A stretch of 64,000 bases of DNA from Candidatus Melainabacteria bacterium RIFCSPHIGHO2_02_FULL_34_12 (GCA_001784555.1 MFRM01000019.1:53619-117618); one strand, 5' to 3'; positions 35,908 to 44,798 are shown, numbered from the stretch's first letter. Made by a program: numbers and translations. Notes: generated by a model from the letters alone, not told the origin.

Positions 35908-36185
35908 AAAAAGATAAAAATTGGCAAGTATATATAATTCAAACTAAGACTGGAAAACTTTATACCGGTATTACAACTGATATAAATAGAAGACTAAATG
36001 AACATAGAAATAAGAAAGGGGCTAAATATTTTAGACTTGAGAGTCCCCATGAAGTAGTTTTTATAGAAGTTTATAAGAATAGAGCAGAAGCGACTAAAAG
36101 AGAGCTTGAAATCAAAAGATTCAATAGAAATGAAAAACTGAAGATGATGTCTGATAGAATATTTATAAAGAATGAAAACTTATGA
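35904..36185 (+). CDS. GIY-YIG nuclease domain protein
   Basis: 93 aa from the ATG at 35904, which overlaps the previous stop; a longer frame starting at 35853 lies within the flavoprotein gene and is unlikely. The whole protein is one GIY-YIG domain: WQVYIIQTKTGKLYTGITTD (GIY and YTG), the catalytic Arg in NRRLNEHRN, and the metal Glu in ATKRELEIKRF. Stand-alone members (UPF0213/YhbQ type) are thought to act on DNA structures. It overlaps the next gene by 14 bp, placing it in the middle of a three-gene operon. Confidence 0.9.
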   Translation: MKKDKNWQVYIIQTKTGKLYTGITTDINRRLNEHRNKKGAKYFRLESPHEVVFIEVYKNRAEATKRELEIKRFNRNEKLKMMSDRIFIKNENL

Positions 36186-37380
36186 TGTAGTTGTATGTGG
36201 TGCAGGTCCAGCAGGTTCAATAGCTGCTAGAAATGCTGCTCAACGAGGATTAAAAGTAGCTCTTATTGAAAAAGATAAACTTCCGCGCAATAAAACTTGT
36301 GGCGGTGGTATGCCAAGTACAGTTAGCAAATATTTGCAGGGACTAGATCCCTCCACTTTTGTTGAATCAAGGGTTAAGTATATGAGGCATACATGGGATT
36401 TCTCCAATCCCTCAGTTGTTCCAATTAATAGTTCGGGTCCTGAAGATCTTTCCATATGGATGGTTCAGCGTCGAATTTTTGACCATGCACTGGCAATGCA
36501 AGCTGTTGATTCAGGTGTTGAATTGCTTGATGGGTTGACAGTCTCATCTATTGAAAGAGGAAATGGTGAAATTAAAATTCGTGCCACACAAAATAACAAT
36601 GGAGCAGATTTTATAACAACATCAAAATATTTAATTGGAGCAGATGGTGCAAAAGGACAAATTGCAAAAACATGTGGCTTAAGAAATGAACGCAGAAATG
36701 CAACTGCAATAGAAGTCGAATATCCTCACGAATGGGGAAAGGGTCATCCTGAGCTAAGACCAGATATTATGCATTTAGAATACGCAATACCAGGTGGTTA
36801 TGCATGGGTATTTCCAAAAAGAGATCATTTGAATGTTGGTGCTGGAGTCGTGGATAAAAGATTTCTGAAAAATCAAACACCTCGTGAACTCATACATAAT
36901 GCTATATCTAGATATCTTCATTCCTTACAAGTTACTCATAATATAAACGATCTAGTTTTTCATGCACATCCTGTCCCTTTGTGGAATGGATGCGAACCTT
37001 TGCATACTGCTGATGGACAAATTTTACTTGTAGGTGATGCAGCAGGACTTGTAAATCCATTTTTTTGTGATGGTATTTTTAATGGGATAGTAAGTGGTTC
37101 TATTGCTGCAGAATGTGTAGCAAGCGATACAGTAGATCAATATACAGGACAAATTCATGACAAGTTTGGATCGCATTTTGATGCTTCGGAAAGATTAGGT
37201 AATTTATTTTACAGATTTTCAAGACTTCTTTTTCCAATAATTAAACGTCCCAATCATTCACACCATGCTATGGAGATGCTTTGTGGTGAGACACCACGCT
37301 TATCTAATTCATTAAAGCAAGCTGTATTTAACTGGATGTTTGGGTTTAAATCAGATAAAAAACTAAAAGCTGATATATAG
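36172..37380 (+). CDS. Geranylgeranyl reductase family FAD-dependent oxidoreductase
   Basis: 402 aa. N-terminal FAD motif DVVVCGAGPAGSIAARNAAQ, then LIEKDKLPRNKTCGGGMP, the P-x-x-K-x-CGG motif of the family. Later come YLIGADGAKGQIAK and ILLVGDAAGLVNPFFCDGIF, the second FAD contact. Family members reduce isoprenoid double bonds (in chlorophyll, archaeal lipids or quinones). There is no chlorophyll gene here, so a quinone or other isoprenoid is a better guess. It overlaps the GIY-YIG gene start-to-end. Confidence 0.9.
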   Translation: MKTYDVVVCGAGPAGSIAARNAAQRGLKVALIEKDKLPRNKTCGGGMPSTVSKYLQGLDPSTFVESRVKYMRHTWDFSNPSVVPINSSGPEDLSIWMVQRRIFDHALAMQAVDSGVELLDGLTVSSIERGNGEIKIRATQNNNGADFITTSKYLIGADGAKGQIAKTCGLRNERRNATAIEVEYPHEWGKGHPELRPDIMHLEYAIPGGYAWVFPKRDHLNVGAGVVDKRFLKNQTPRELIHNAISRYLHSLQVTHNINDLVFHAHPVPLWNGCEPLHTADGQILLVGDAAGLVNPFFCDGIFNGIVSGSIAAECVASDTVDQYTGQIHDKFGSHFDASERLGNLFYRFSRLLFPIIKRPNHSHHAMEMLCGETPRLSNSLKQAVFNWMFGFKSDKKLKADI

Positions 37381-38550
37381 TTTCGGAAACCAATCATCTA
37401 ACACTTCACTTGGAAGCCCAAGAGTTACTGGTTCTTTTTTATTACCTGAGACTAAAAGTCCTCTTTTTAAAAGTGTGGATAGTACTGTTCTTGCTTGCCT
37501 ATCTTTATAGCCAGAGATTTGTGAAGCTTTTCCTCTTTCAAATTCTCCATTTAGTACTGCATAGCGAAGTAAGGCGGTGCTACCTTTATGTAAGTCTCCA
37601 GATTTAATTTTGTCTTCAGTATATAACTCTATTCTTCTTAAAAGATTTGCAGGCTCAAGAAGTGAAGACATAAAATCTACCTGATCAATACAACACTCTA
37701 AGAAAAACTTACAAAACTTGCTAAGACCTTTTTCAGACAAATTTCCTCTCCCATCAAGATCTCCATGTCTTGGGCTATCAGCTTCAACTAACGCTGACTT
37801 ATACTCTTGCACTCTTCGAGCAAGCCCTCTAGATACAGACCAAAGACTACACCCAATTCCAATATGTTTTAAATATGAATGTGAAAGTAATCTTGCAACC
37901 CTTCCATTCCCATCATAAAAAGGATGAATCCAAAGTAGCTTGTGATGTGATGCTGCAACGGCAATAACTTGTTTTATCTTCGATAAGTTTTTAGGCTTAT
38001 ATGCCTCTTCATAACGTATCAAAAGACTCTCCAGTGATTTATATCTTGGTGCAATATGTTTACCAACCTGGACATCCCCATCTCTGAATTTTCCTGGAAT
38101 TACTTTTACGATTTTTCCAGTATCAGGATTTTTTACGACTTTAAGCTCATCAGGAAGTAACTTATAAAACTCTTTATGTATCCAGGAAACATATTCTCTT
38201 GAAACCACATTTTCTACTTTCTCTATTGTCTCCTCATCAATTTTTTTCTGTACTTCTATGTGAGACTTTGCTTCAAGCTGTAAATTTCTTTTTTCTTTAT
38301 TCTTGAAAAAATCTTCTTGAAGAGCTTTTTCTATATCTCTTGGATGCGTATGATGTCCTTCTATTAAATTGCTGTAATAGCAATTCATAGAACGAACTAA
38401 ATCACCAACACTCTTTATTACCTGTGGTTTTAGTTGTGAAGCCACTCTATTAGCCTTACTAATAAAATCAGAAACCAAGTCTTCCAATTCTTTCATGCCA
38501 CTTTCTGGCATAAGCGGTTCCATTCCTGAAATTGTGTTTAATTTGCCCAT
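37363..38550 (-). CDS. fic: Fic domain protein (AMP-transferase fold) with N-terminal inhibitory motif
   Basis: 395 aa from MGKLNT; an ATG at 38604 would add 18 residues. I prefer 38550 because an extended -10 (TGGTATAAT) lies between the two. The Fic motif HPFYDGNGRVARLL is complete (catalytic His, anion-binding loop, Arg). Upstream, SNLIEGHHTHPRD carries an S-x-x-x-E-G motif, the class II autoinhibitory helix. The C-terminal ~90 residues (LLRYAVLNGEFERGKASQIS, KDRQARTVLSTLLKRGLLV) resemble a winged helix, as in other large Fic proteins. It would AMPylate, or otherwise modify, a target protein. The stop overlaps the reductase gene end by 18 bp. Confidence 0.92.
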   Translation of the reverse strand: MGKLNTISGMEPLMPESGMKELEDLVSDFISKANRVASQLKPQVIKSVGDLVRSMNCYYSNLIEGHHTHPRDIEKALQEDFFKNKEKRNLQLEAKSHIEVQKKIDEETIEKVENVVSREYVSWIHKEFYKLLPDELKVVKNPDTGKIVKVIPGKFRDGDVQVGKHIAPRYKSLESLLIRYEEAYKPKNLSKIKQVIAVAASHHKLLWIHPFYDGNGRVARLLSHSYLKHIGIGCSLWSVSRGLARRVQEYKSALVEADSPRHGDLDGRGNLSEKGLSKFCKFFLECCIDQVDFMSSLLEPANLLRRIELYTEDKIKSGDLHKGSTALLRYAVLNGEFERGKASQISGYKDRQARTVLSTLLKRGLLVSGNKKEPVTLGLPSEVLDDWFPKLYISF

Positions 38551-38581
38551 ATTATTGCCGATACAAAATCTCTTATTTCTT

Positions 38582-38652
38582 ACGATTATACCACAATAAC
38601 TCAAACAATAACATTAGATTGCCGATAGTATTGCCGTTAGATTTGCCGATAG
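38582..38652 (-). promoter_or_regulatory. Promoter with 12-bp direct repeats upstream of fic
   Basis: On the minus strand an extended -10 box TGGTATAAT covers 38585-38593. Upstream at 38617-38652 lie three head-to-tail 12-mers with the core CGGCAA (plus-strand forms GATTGCCGATAG, TATTGCCGTTAG, ATTTGCCGATAG). A fourth TTGCCGATA lies at 38555-38563, just beyond the expected start of transcription. Direct repeats placed on both sides of a promoter are typical of an operator. A regulator, possibly Fic's own C-terminal winged helix, is inferred. Confidence 0.5.
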
Positions 38653-38849
38653 AATTGCTTTTGAGAATACTACTCGGTGGGTTTGGTAAATGAAGGGGGT
38701 AAGTTCTGATTGGGTTTTGGATTGGAAAGAATAGATAGCAGAGTTTAAATAAAACATTAACCCCTAGAAAGTACAAATTTAAGTTGACTCTGCAGTTGAA
38801 AACCAGTATGATTCTCTTCAAACTCCAAAGCTAGAGAAAGGTAGGTTCT

Positions 38850-39623
38850 ATGAAAAAATTTGTATGCCGAAAAGAGGAAATATATTTTGGAATATGTCTT
38901 TTAATATCCTTATTATTCTATTTCATTTGTGTTGTTTCAATTGCTGGAATTGGTATCATTTTATTTCTTGCATTCATTTCCCTAATTTCTCAAGGAATAT
39001 TCATTGGCAACCTAAGAGGCAATGGAATTCGTGTTTCTGAGAAACAATTCCCAAAAGTACATAAAATGGCAGAAGAGCTTTACGGTCAACTTGAACTTAA
39101 AGAGGCACCAGCGATATTTATATTACAAGCCGGTGGTTGGCTAAATGCTTTTGCTACAAAATTTCTTAAGGGGAATTTTGTAGTTATATTCTCTGACATT
39201 CTTGAATTAGCCTATGAAAAAGGTGATGATGCACTTACTTTTGTGCTCTGCCACGAACTAGCACATATAAAACGCAATCACACAATATGGCACATATTAC
39301 TATTTCCCTCTTTTCTGATTCCATTTTTAGGGAAAGCTTATTCTAGGGCTTGTGAATATACCTGCGATAACATTGCTGCTCATTTTCAACCAAAGGGTGC
39401 GGTTCCTGGATTATTAGTTTTAGCTGCAGGAAAAAAACTTTATAAAGAGGTAGATCTAATAAATTTCAGGAAACAGCTTGATATTGATGGAGGATTTTGG
39501 TATTGGTTTTCAGAAATTCTTTCAACTCACCCACACCTTTCTAGTAGACTTAGCAATGTAGGATTACAAGGGAATGTCCTATTTTCAGATTACACAACAA
39601 TTGAAAAACCAGTAAGTGTTTAA
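38850..39623 (+). CDS. M48-family zinc metallopeptidase with membrane anchor
   Basis: 257 aa. Two hydrophobic segments at residues ~12-50 (GICLLISLLFYFICVVSI; GIILFLAFISLISQGIF) anchor it. The zinc motif is LCHELAHIKRNH (HELAH), with the third ligand in SRACEYTCDNIAAHF (E-x-x-x-D). A third hydrophobic stretch, WHILLFPSFLIPFLG, follows the HExxH. M48 proteases of the HtpX type degrade membrane proteins. An AGAAAGG site precedes the ATG. Confidence 0.9.
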   Translation: MKKFVCRKEEIYFGICLLISLLFYFICVVSIAGIGIILFLAFISLISQGIFIGNLRGNGIRVSEKQFPKVHKMAEELYGQLELKEAPAIFILQAGGWLNAFATKFLKGNFVVIFSDILELAYEKGDDALTFVLCHELAHIKRNHTIWHILLFPSFLIPFLGKAYSRACEYTCDNIAAHFQPKGAVPGLLVLAAGKKLYKEVDLINFRKQLDIDGGFWYWFSEILSTHPHLSSRLSNVGLQGNVLFSDYTTIEKPVSV

Positions 39624-39735
39624 TTATTAGCTACACCACTACATCTCTTTAACTATTTCATCTAAGAATTATTAATTGTCCCTGCGTTGTTTTCAAATCT
39701 AAATGTCCTAAATAATATTAATCGGTTTGCCAGAA

Positions 39736-40617
39736 CTAGGTTTTAATTGATTCAACAGCTCTATCAAAAGTTCTAACAGCATCATTAAAAATAAATTTTT
39801 GATCTCTTGGTGTACCAGCTATAGATGCATGTCCGCCTGCATCTTGTCCAAATAATTCTCTTAAAATCTCAATTGCTGTTTTCCCTTTTGGAGGATCTGC
39901 AAAAGATAGAGTTATTTTCCCTTTGCTCGGTTTAAAAGTAACAACTACTTTAGCAATATCACCATTAGGTGTTGAATATAAATGATTCACATCTTTATCA
40001 GACTCACGTAGTATTACTCCACCCTTAAAATCTTTAAAACTCGATTTGTTTAATTCATCCTGACCAGCCCTAAAGTCATCTCCTGCAATTAAAAGTTCTG
40101 AATTACCACCAACAATTCTTTCTATCGTATCCAATCCATTATTAACATTGTCAGTAATTACAGAGATCGAGCCATCTTGACTTGGAAAAACTCTGTTTTT
40201 ACTATCCCATCCAAGAAATGCATACAATCTACGGGTATCTTCATCAGTTGCACTAGCAAGTTTAATTTTATGTAATCCACTTAAGTCATAAAACTCAGCA
40301 AGTCTCCAGAAAGTATCTGCATCAGGCTTGCGTTCTAACACAGCACCAGCACCTGCAAGCGAATCTAGATCTACATGACTTAACCCAACATCACCTTCAA
40401 AAGGATTACCACTTATTCTTGCAAAACCATTTGGATAAGAACATGGAGCAGGTTGACCAGCTCTTGGTCCATGATGAGCCATTGTAAAATGAGAACCTTC
40501 AACAACCTCATCTCCATACTCAGCTTCTATAGTGCCTGTGGGTCTCCCACTACTTAAGAGAGCCTGGCGTAAATTATTTGCATTTGAGCTTAATAAAAAC
40601 CTAATATTCATTCCCAT
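39736..40617 (-). CDS. Protein of unknown function, weakly DHH/DHHA1-like
   Basis: 293 aa, soluble. There are His/Asp-rich stretches: FTMAHHGPRAGQPAPCSYPN, GLSHVDLDSLAGAGAVLERK and, at the C-terminus, DAGGHASIAGTPRDQKF. HVDLD followed late by GGH-x-x-x-AG is the layout of DHH-DHHA1 phosphoesterases (nanoRNase/PDE type), but the true DHH triad is not seen. It may be a distant relative or an independent metal-binding enzyme. It lies alone between the M48 and RhuM-like genes. Confidence 0.55.
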   Translation of the reverse strand: MGMNIRFLLSSNANNLRQALLSSGRPTGTIEAEYGDEVVEGSHFTMAHHGPRAGQPAPCSYPNGFARISGNPFEGDVGLSHVDLDSLAGAGAVLERKPDADTFWRLAEFYDLSGLHKIKLASATDEDTRRLYAFLGWDSKNRVFPSQDGSISVITDNVNNGLDTIERIVGGNSELLIAGDDFRAGQDELNKSSFKDFKGGVILRESDKDVNHLYSTPNGDIAKVVVTFKPSKGKITLSFADPPKGKTAIEILRELFGQDAGGHASIAGTPRDQKFIFNDAVRTFDRAVESIKT

Positions 40618-40738
40618 ATTTTTATTCGCTTAAACATTCGGAGCGGGTTAGACGATTATCGAACTTACTTAAGAGACAATTCAACAGATCTTTAATCTTA
40701 TGATACTCTTGGTTACAGTTTTTATTAGACTATTAATC

Positions 40739-40744
40739 TATAAT
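40739..40744 (+). promoter_or_regulatory. -10 box seven bases before the likely start of the RhuM-Fic/Doc gene
   Basis: TATAAT ends seven bases before the ATG at 40752 and touches the earlier ATG at 40746. If the box is real, the 40746 start would lie upstream of the transcript, so translation should begin at 40752 on a leaderless mRNA. Confidence 0.5.
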
Positions 40745-40751
40745 AATGTAT

Positions 40752-41741
40752 ATGAAAACCACAGAACCAAACAAAGGTGAAATTGTACTTTATAAGACTA
40801 AAGGTGGTAAGACCTCTTTAGAAGTTAAGCTTGAAAAAGAGACTATTTGGCTAACACAGCAGCAGCTCACTCAGCTTTTTGATAGAGATAGAACTGTAAT
40901 TACAAAGCATATAAATAATGTCTTTAAAGAGAAAGAGTTGGAAGAAAAAAGCAATGTGCAAAAAATACACATTCCAAATTCTGACAAACCAGTTGCTTTT
41001 TATTCACTTGATGTAATTATTTCAGTAGGCTACAGAGTTAAGTCAAAACAAGGTACTCAATTCCGCATATGGGCAAATCAGATCTTAAAAGATCACCTAA
41101 TAAAAGGTTACACCCTAAATCCTAAAAGACTACCTGAATCAAACTTAAAAGAATTAGAAGAGGCTATAGAACTAATAAAAGGTACTCTTAAAACAAAAGA
41201 ACTAACAAGTGATGAATCTATTGGTCTATTAAAAGTAATCACTGACTATGCTAATTCCTGGATATTACTTCAAAAGTATGACAGCAATAAACTAGAGGAA
41301 CCAAAGAAAAAGCATAAGCCAAAATATATACTTAACTATGAAAAATCAATTGAAGCTATAGCAAAACTTAAAGCTGATTTAAAGCCCAAGAAAGAAGCAT
41401 CAGATTTATTTGGTAATCAGAGAGATAAATCATTTGAAGGAATTATAGGTAACTTATATCAAACTTTTGATAGAGAAGAACTTTATCCCGCCATTGAAGA
41501 TAAAGCGGCTCACTTACTGTACTTCATAATAAAAGATCATCCATTTACAGATGGAAATAAACGTATTGGTTCATTCTTGTTTATTTTGTATTTAGCAAGT
41601 AATGGATATTTATTCAAATCCAATGGTGAAAGAAAGATAAATGATAATACTCTTGTAGCTTTAGCTCTTTTAATAGCTGAAAGTAATCCGAAACAAAAGG
41701 ATACTATGATTAAATTAGTTATGAATTTTTTAAATAATTAA
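40752..41741 (+). CDS. RhuM-like N-terminal domain fused to a Fic/Doc domain
   Basis: 329 aa from the ATG at 40752 (one at 40746 adds two residues). Residues ~1-120 match the RhuM/virulence-protein domain: IWLTQQQLTQLFDRDRTVIT, a helix-turn-helix-like segment, then SLDVIISVGYRVKSKQGTQF and RIWANQILKDHLIKGY. Residues ~220-329 are Fic/Doc: HPFTDGNKRIGSFLFILYL. The NKR ending, rather than GNGR, is shared with Doc-type toxins. It is probably a toxin-like modifier with its own DNA- or protein-binding head. No separate antitoxin gene is adjacent. Confidence 0.88.
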   Translation: MKTTEPNKGEIVLYKTKGGKTSLEVKLEKETIWLTQQQLTQLFDRDRTVITKHINNVFKEKELEEKSNVQKIHIPNSDKPVAFYSLDVIISVGYRVKSKQGTQFRIWANQILKDHLIKGYTLNPKRLPESNLKELEEAIELIKGTLKTKELTSDESIGLLKVITDYANSWILLQKYDSNKLEEPKKKHKPKYILNYEKSIEAIAKLKADLKPKKEASDLFGNQRDKSFEGIIGNLYQTFDREELYPAIEDKAAHLLYFIIKDHPFTDGNKRIGSFLFILYLASNGYLFKSNGERKINDNTLVALALLIAESNPKQKDTMIKLVMNFLNN

Positions 41742-41757
41742 AATGTAAGTATAAATT

Positions 41758-41831
41758 CGGGGCCAGCGAGGCTCGAACTCGCGACCTCATGCGTGACAGG
41801 CATGCGTTCTAACCAACTGAACTATGACCCC
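41758..41831 (-). tRNA. trnD: tRNA-Asp (GTC)
   Basis: The minus strand folds as a cloverleaf: acceptor GGGGTCA/TGGCCCC, D stem GTTC/GAAC, anticodon stem CATGC/GCATG with loop CTGTCAC (anticodon GTC), and T stem GCGAG/CTCGC with TTCGAGC. The discriminator is G, and CCA is not encoded. It is 74 nt long. Confidence 0.97.
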
Positions 41832-42032
41832 ATGTAAGTTTTAAGATATAAGTTACAAGTTTCAAGTATAAGTTGTAACTTAGCAAAGTAATATCTATGT
41901 CACTATTTTTTATCCAGGATTCAGAAGAGCAAAATCAATTATATCTTATACCTACCGTTAGTCTTTGAGATTGTGATTTAACTTAAAAGCAACAATGTTA
42001 TTTTCTAAAGGTATATACCTCTCATACTGGAA

Positions 42033-43118
42033 TTAAAAGTTTTGTTTTAGTAAGAATTTATGTATAAATTTAAATCTGTCTGCTTTAATTTCAGGTGGCA
42101 ATGGAGGAAATGGAGCTACCAGTTCGATGGTTTGGATAGTTGATTGATCTAATTCCCAGTCCCCGCTTGACAATGTAATGTTTGGTCTGTAAAGTTCGCC
42201 GTTCTGCAGCACAAAAAATTCCAGTTCAACGATATTATTCCTCAGTGCAAAATATTTGTCCTGCGGAGGATCCCAGCCTTTATTTATTTTAGCTGCTATT
42301 TCATCATGATATTTTTTAATGGCTTTTTCAGCTTTTTTTGTATCTTCTTCAATATTTATTTTTTCTTTTTTTGTTAAATGGGGTGAGTTCACATCATAAA
42401 CAGCAACAGTATCCAGCGCAAATGTATATTTTATAGGCACCGAATCATATGGTATTTTTTCCGGAATAGCAGAAAATGGAGCAGAGTTTTTTACTGCATC
42501 TAATCCGCTTTCATCTAATTCAGGAAAATCACTTCCTTCAGCTACCTCTAAGTCTTTTATGCTGCCATCTCTATTTACGCTAAAACTTATAATTGCTCTT
42601 GTAGTATCGACTAAAAGTACATTTGGTTTTTTCCAGTTTAAATGGATTTTATCTACTACGTTTTTATAATAGTCATCTAGTTCTTTTTTATATGTTTCTT
42701 TATCAGGAGGGGGAACTTGCTTCTCTTCGTTTTTTTTCAATGCTAGAGGTGGTTCAAATCTAAATCCATAAACAATGGTTAGAATATCAAGCTTTTTTGG
42801 CAAAGGAGGAAATGGAATCGATAACTTAACTGCACTTAATGCTTTTTCATTTATTTCTTTTATTTTTGAACTTTCTATAATTTTCAAATTTTGAATTGAG
42901 CCATCTTTTTTTATCTCGAACAAAAACTTAACAACAACAGAATCCTTTGTATCCTTAAGAGCTCTTACATTTTCTGGTTTTTGATTTATCCAGTTAGTAG
43001 ATATTTTTTCTCTGACTTTGGCTGTATAAGCATCGATTTCTTTATTAGCCTCAGAATGAGCAGCTAAAGAAATACTAAACAAGAAGAAGGTAAAACATAA
43101 AGTAAAAAATTCTTTCAT
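42033..43118 (-). CDS. Exported protein with three TonB C-terminal-like domains
   Basis: 361 aa. A signal peptide (FFTLCFTFFLFSISLAAHSE) is followed by three similar ~105-residue units. Each starts with an AYTAKVREKISTNW- or DYYKNVVDKIHLNW-like helix. Each continues with V-x-F-x-F-x-x-x-DGSI-x-x-L and ends in a PFPPLP or PFSAIP motif. This is the TonB/TolA C-terminal fold. The protein lacks the proline-rich spacer and inner-membrane helix of TonB itself, so it is probably periplasmic. Its role may be in binding outer-membrane or envelope partners. Triple tandem domains are uncommon. It stands alone. Confidence 0.8.
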   Translation of the reverse strand: MKEFFTLCFTFFLFSISLAAHSEANKEIDAYTAKVREKISTNWINQKPENVRALKDTKDSVVVKFLFEIKKDGSIQNLKIIESSKIKEINEKALSAVKLSIPFPPLPKKLDILTIVYGFRFEPPLALKKNEEKQVPPPDKETYKKELDDYYKNVVDKIHLNWKKPNVLLVDTTRAIISFSVNRDGSIKDLEVAEGSDFPELDESGLDAVKNSAPFSAIPEKIPYDSVPIKYTFALDTVAVYDVNSPHLTKKEKINIEEDTKKAEKAIKKYHDEIAAKINKGWDPPQDKYFALRNNIVELEFFVLQNGELYRPNITLSSGDWELDQSTIQTIELVAPFPPLPPEIKADRFKFIHKFLLKQNF

Positions 43119-43238
43119 AAGACAAAATTATAACTTATAGTAATCACAAGCAGAGAGGTTTATCATTATATAAATCAATGGGTTTACCTGGTTACAATTA
43201 TAGCTGTTTCTGAGCTTCGTTTAATGGCTTTACGAACG

Positions 43239-43273
43239 TGGTATAATTTCAATAAGTTATAAAAAATTATAAT
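43239..43273 (+). promoter_or_regulatory. Candidate promoters of abiEi-abiEii
   Basis: An extended -10 TGGTATAAT lies at 43239-43247, and a second TATAAT at 43268-43273 ends eight bases before the abiEi ATG. The second would give an almost leaderless mRNA. AbiEi-type antitoxins repress their own promoters, so operator sites are expected here, but no clear repeat is seen. Confidence 0.4.
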
Positions 43274-43281
43274 GTACTGAA

Positions 43282-43911
43282 ATGAAATATTTAACCTTTA
43301 AACAAAAAATCAAATCCCTTCCTGTATTTTCTACGGGTCTGCTTTCTTCCTTGGCAGATGATGTGAACACACTGAAAGTTCAGCTGGTTGGCTGGAAGAA
43401 GAAAGAACTAATCATTCCACTTAGAAAAGGACTTTATGTTTTAGGAAAGGAAGAGAGAGAAATTGAACCTTCATTATTCTATCTGGCAAATCAGATTTTT
43501 ATTCCGTCATATGTAAGCATGGAGTCAGCACTGGCATTTTACGGATTAATTCCGGAATTCGTAGCACAGTCCACTTCAGTAACCGTCAGAAAAACCTGCA
43601 GGTTTGAAAATAGCTTTGGTGTTTTTTCCTACCAGCACTTACAGCCAAAATGTTATACGGGTTACAAAGCCATTAAAGATGAAAATAACTTAAATGTTTT
43701 AATTGCTGAGCCTGAAAAGGCCGTTATTGATTTTTTATATTTAAACCTTTCAAAATTTGATCAGTTTAAAAAAGATATTTTTAAAGAATCTTACAGATTT
43801 CAAAACTGTAACAAGTTAAATAAAAGAAAATTTAAATCGACAGCAAATCTTTTTGAGTCAAAAAAATTAAATATTGTTTGTGATTTGTTTATTAAGGAAA
43901 TCATTAAATGA
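43282..43911 (+). CDS. abiEi: AbiEi-type antitoxin (type IV TA / abortive infection)
   Basis: 209 aa. The N-terminal part looks like a winged helix (STGLLSSLADDVNTLKVQLV, WKKKELIIPLRKGLYVLGK), followed by IPSYVSMESALAFYGLIPE, the conserved AbiEi C-terminal segment, and LIAEPEKAVIDFLYLNL. AbiEi represses its operon and counteracts the nucleotidyltransferase toxin AbiEii without binding it directly. The stop overlaps the abiEii start by four bases (ATGA), the usual arrangement. Assignment rests on this layout plus the partner. Confidence 0.88.
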   Translation: MKYLTFKQKIKSLPVFSTGLLSSLADDVNTLKVQLVGWKKKELIIPLRKGLYVLGKEEREIEPSLFYLANQIFIPSYVSMESALAFYGLIPEFVAQSTSVTVRKTCRFENSFGVFSYQHLQPKCYTGYKAIKDENNLNVLIAEPEKAVIDFLYLNLSKFDQFKKDIFKESYRFQNCNKLNKRKFKSTANLFESKKLNIVCDLFIKEIIK

Positions 43912-44708
43912 AAGAATTAATTAAAGCCGAACTAAATAAACAATCACAATCTCAGTTTAAAAGACTGGCGCTGGCTGAATTCCTTCAGCACTTAATTTTA
44001 CAGAGCTTATACCGCCAGAATGCTTTTAAATACCTTACGTTTACCGGCGGAACCGCATTAAGACTGCTTTATAAGACAGGAAGATTTTCAGAAGATTTAG
44101 ACTTTTCACTTACCGCAAAAGAAGATATTAAGCTTACTGATTTAATTCAGCTCCTTAGAAAGGATCTGTTGCTCCAGGGAATAGAATTTGAGTCTTATGT
44201 GAAAGACGAGAAAACAGTCTTTAAATCAGATATTCGGTTTCCTCATATTTTAAAGGAATTTAATTTATCACCGTTAAAAGATCAGAAACTAACGATTAAA
44301 TTTGAAGCTGACAGAAAGCCACCGAAAGGATGGAATAAAGAGATTCTTTTTGTCAGTGCCCCGGTTTCATATTCAGTATCTGTTTTTGATTTGCCTTCTC
44401 TTTTTGCTACAAAGCTGCATGCAGTATTTTACAGAAAATATACCAAAGGCAGAGATTACTATGATCTGATTTGGTATCTGGGAAAACAGGTAAAACCTAA
44501 TTTTAAACTCCTCAATAATGCCATTAAACAAACTCATCCTGGCAAAGAAAAAGTTACAGAAAAAAACTTTAAAGAGGAATTAATCACTCATCTTGATTCT
44601 GTTAATTTCAGAACAATTAAATCTGACGTCGAAAGATTACTTATTAATCAGGAAGAACTTAAATTCCTGAATGCAGAATCAGCTAAAAGTTTACTTAGGG
44701 CTTATTAA
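43908..44708 (+). CDS. abiEii: AbiEii/AbiGii-type nucleotidyltransferase toxin
   Basis: 266 aa. DNA polymerase beta-like nucleotidyltransferase with the four AbiEii motifs: LTFTGGTALRLLYKTGRF (I), SEDLDFSLTA with catalytic DxD-like Asp residues (II), LTIKFEADRKPP (III) and LHAVFYRKYTKGRDYYDLIW (IV). Relatives block growth by adding nucleotides to tRNA or other targets and cause abortive phage infection. It is coupled to abiEi. It probably acts as a phage defence or plasmid/island stabilisation module. Confidence 0.92.
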   Translation: MKELIKAELNKQSQSQFKRLALAEFLQHLILQSLYRQNAFKYLTFTGGTALRLLYKTGRFSEDLDFSLTAKEDIKLTDLIQLLRKDLLLQGIEFESYVKDEKTVFKSDIRFPHILKEFNLSPLKDQKLTIKFEADRKPPKGWNKEILFVSAPVSYSVSVFDLPSLFATKLHAVFYRKYTKGRDYYDLIWYLGKQVKPNFKLLNNAIKQTHPGKEKVTEKNFKEELITHLDSVNFRTIKSDVERLLINQEELKFLNAESAKSLLRAY

Positions 44709-44798
44709 TTCAAAAGTATGTAGATTTTATAGTTATAATGACGCTTTTATTGTTATGAAAATCTTTTCACCGGGAAAATAAAGATAAAATAAATACGT

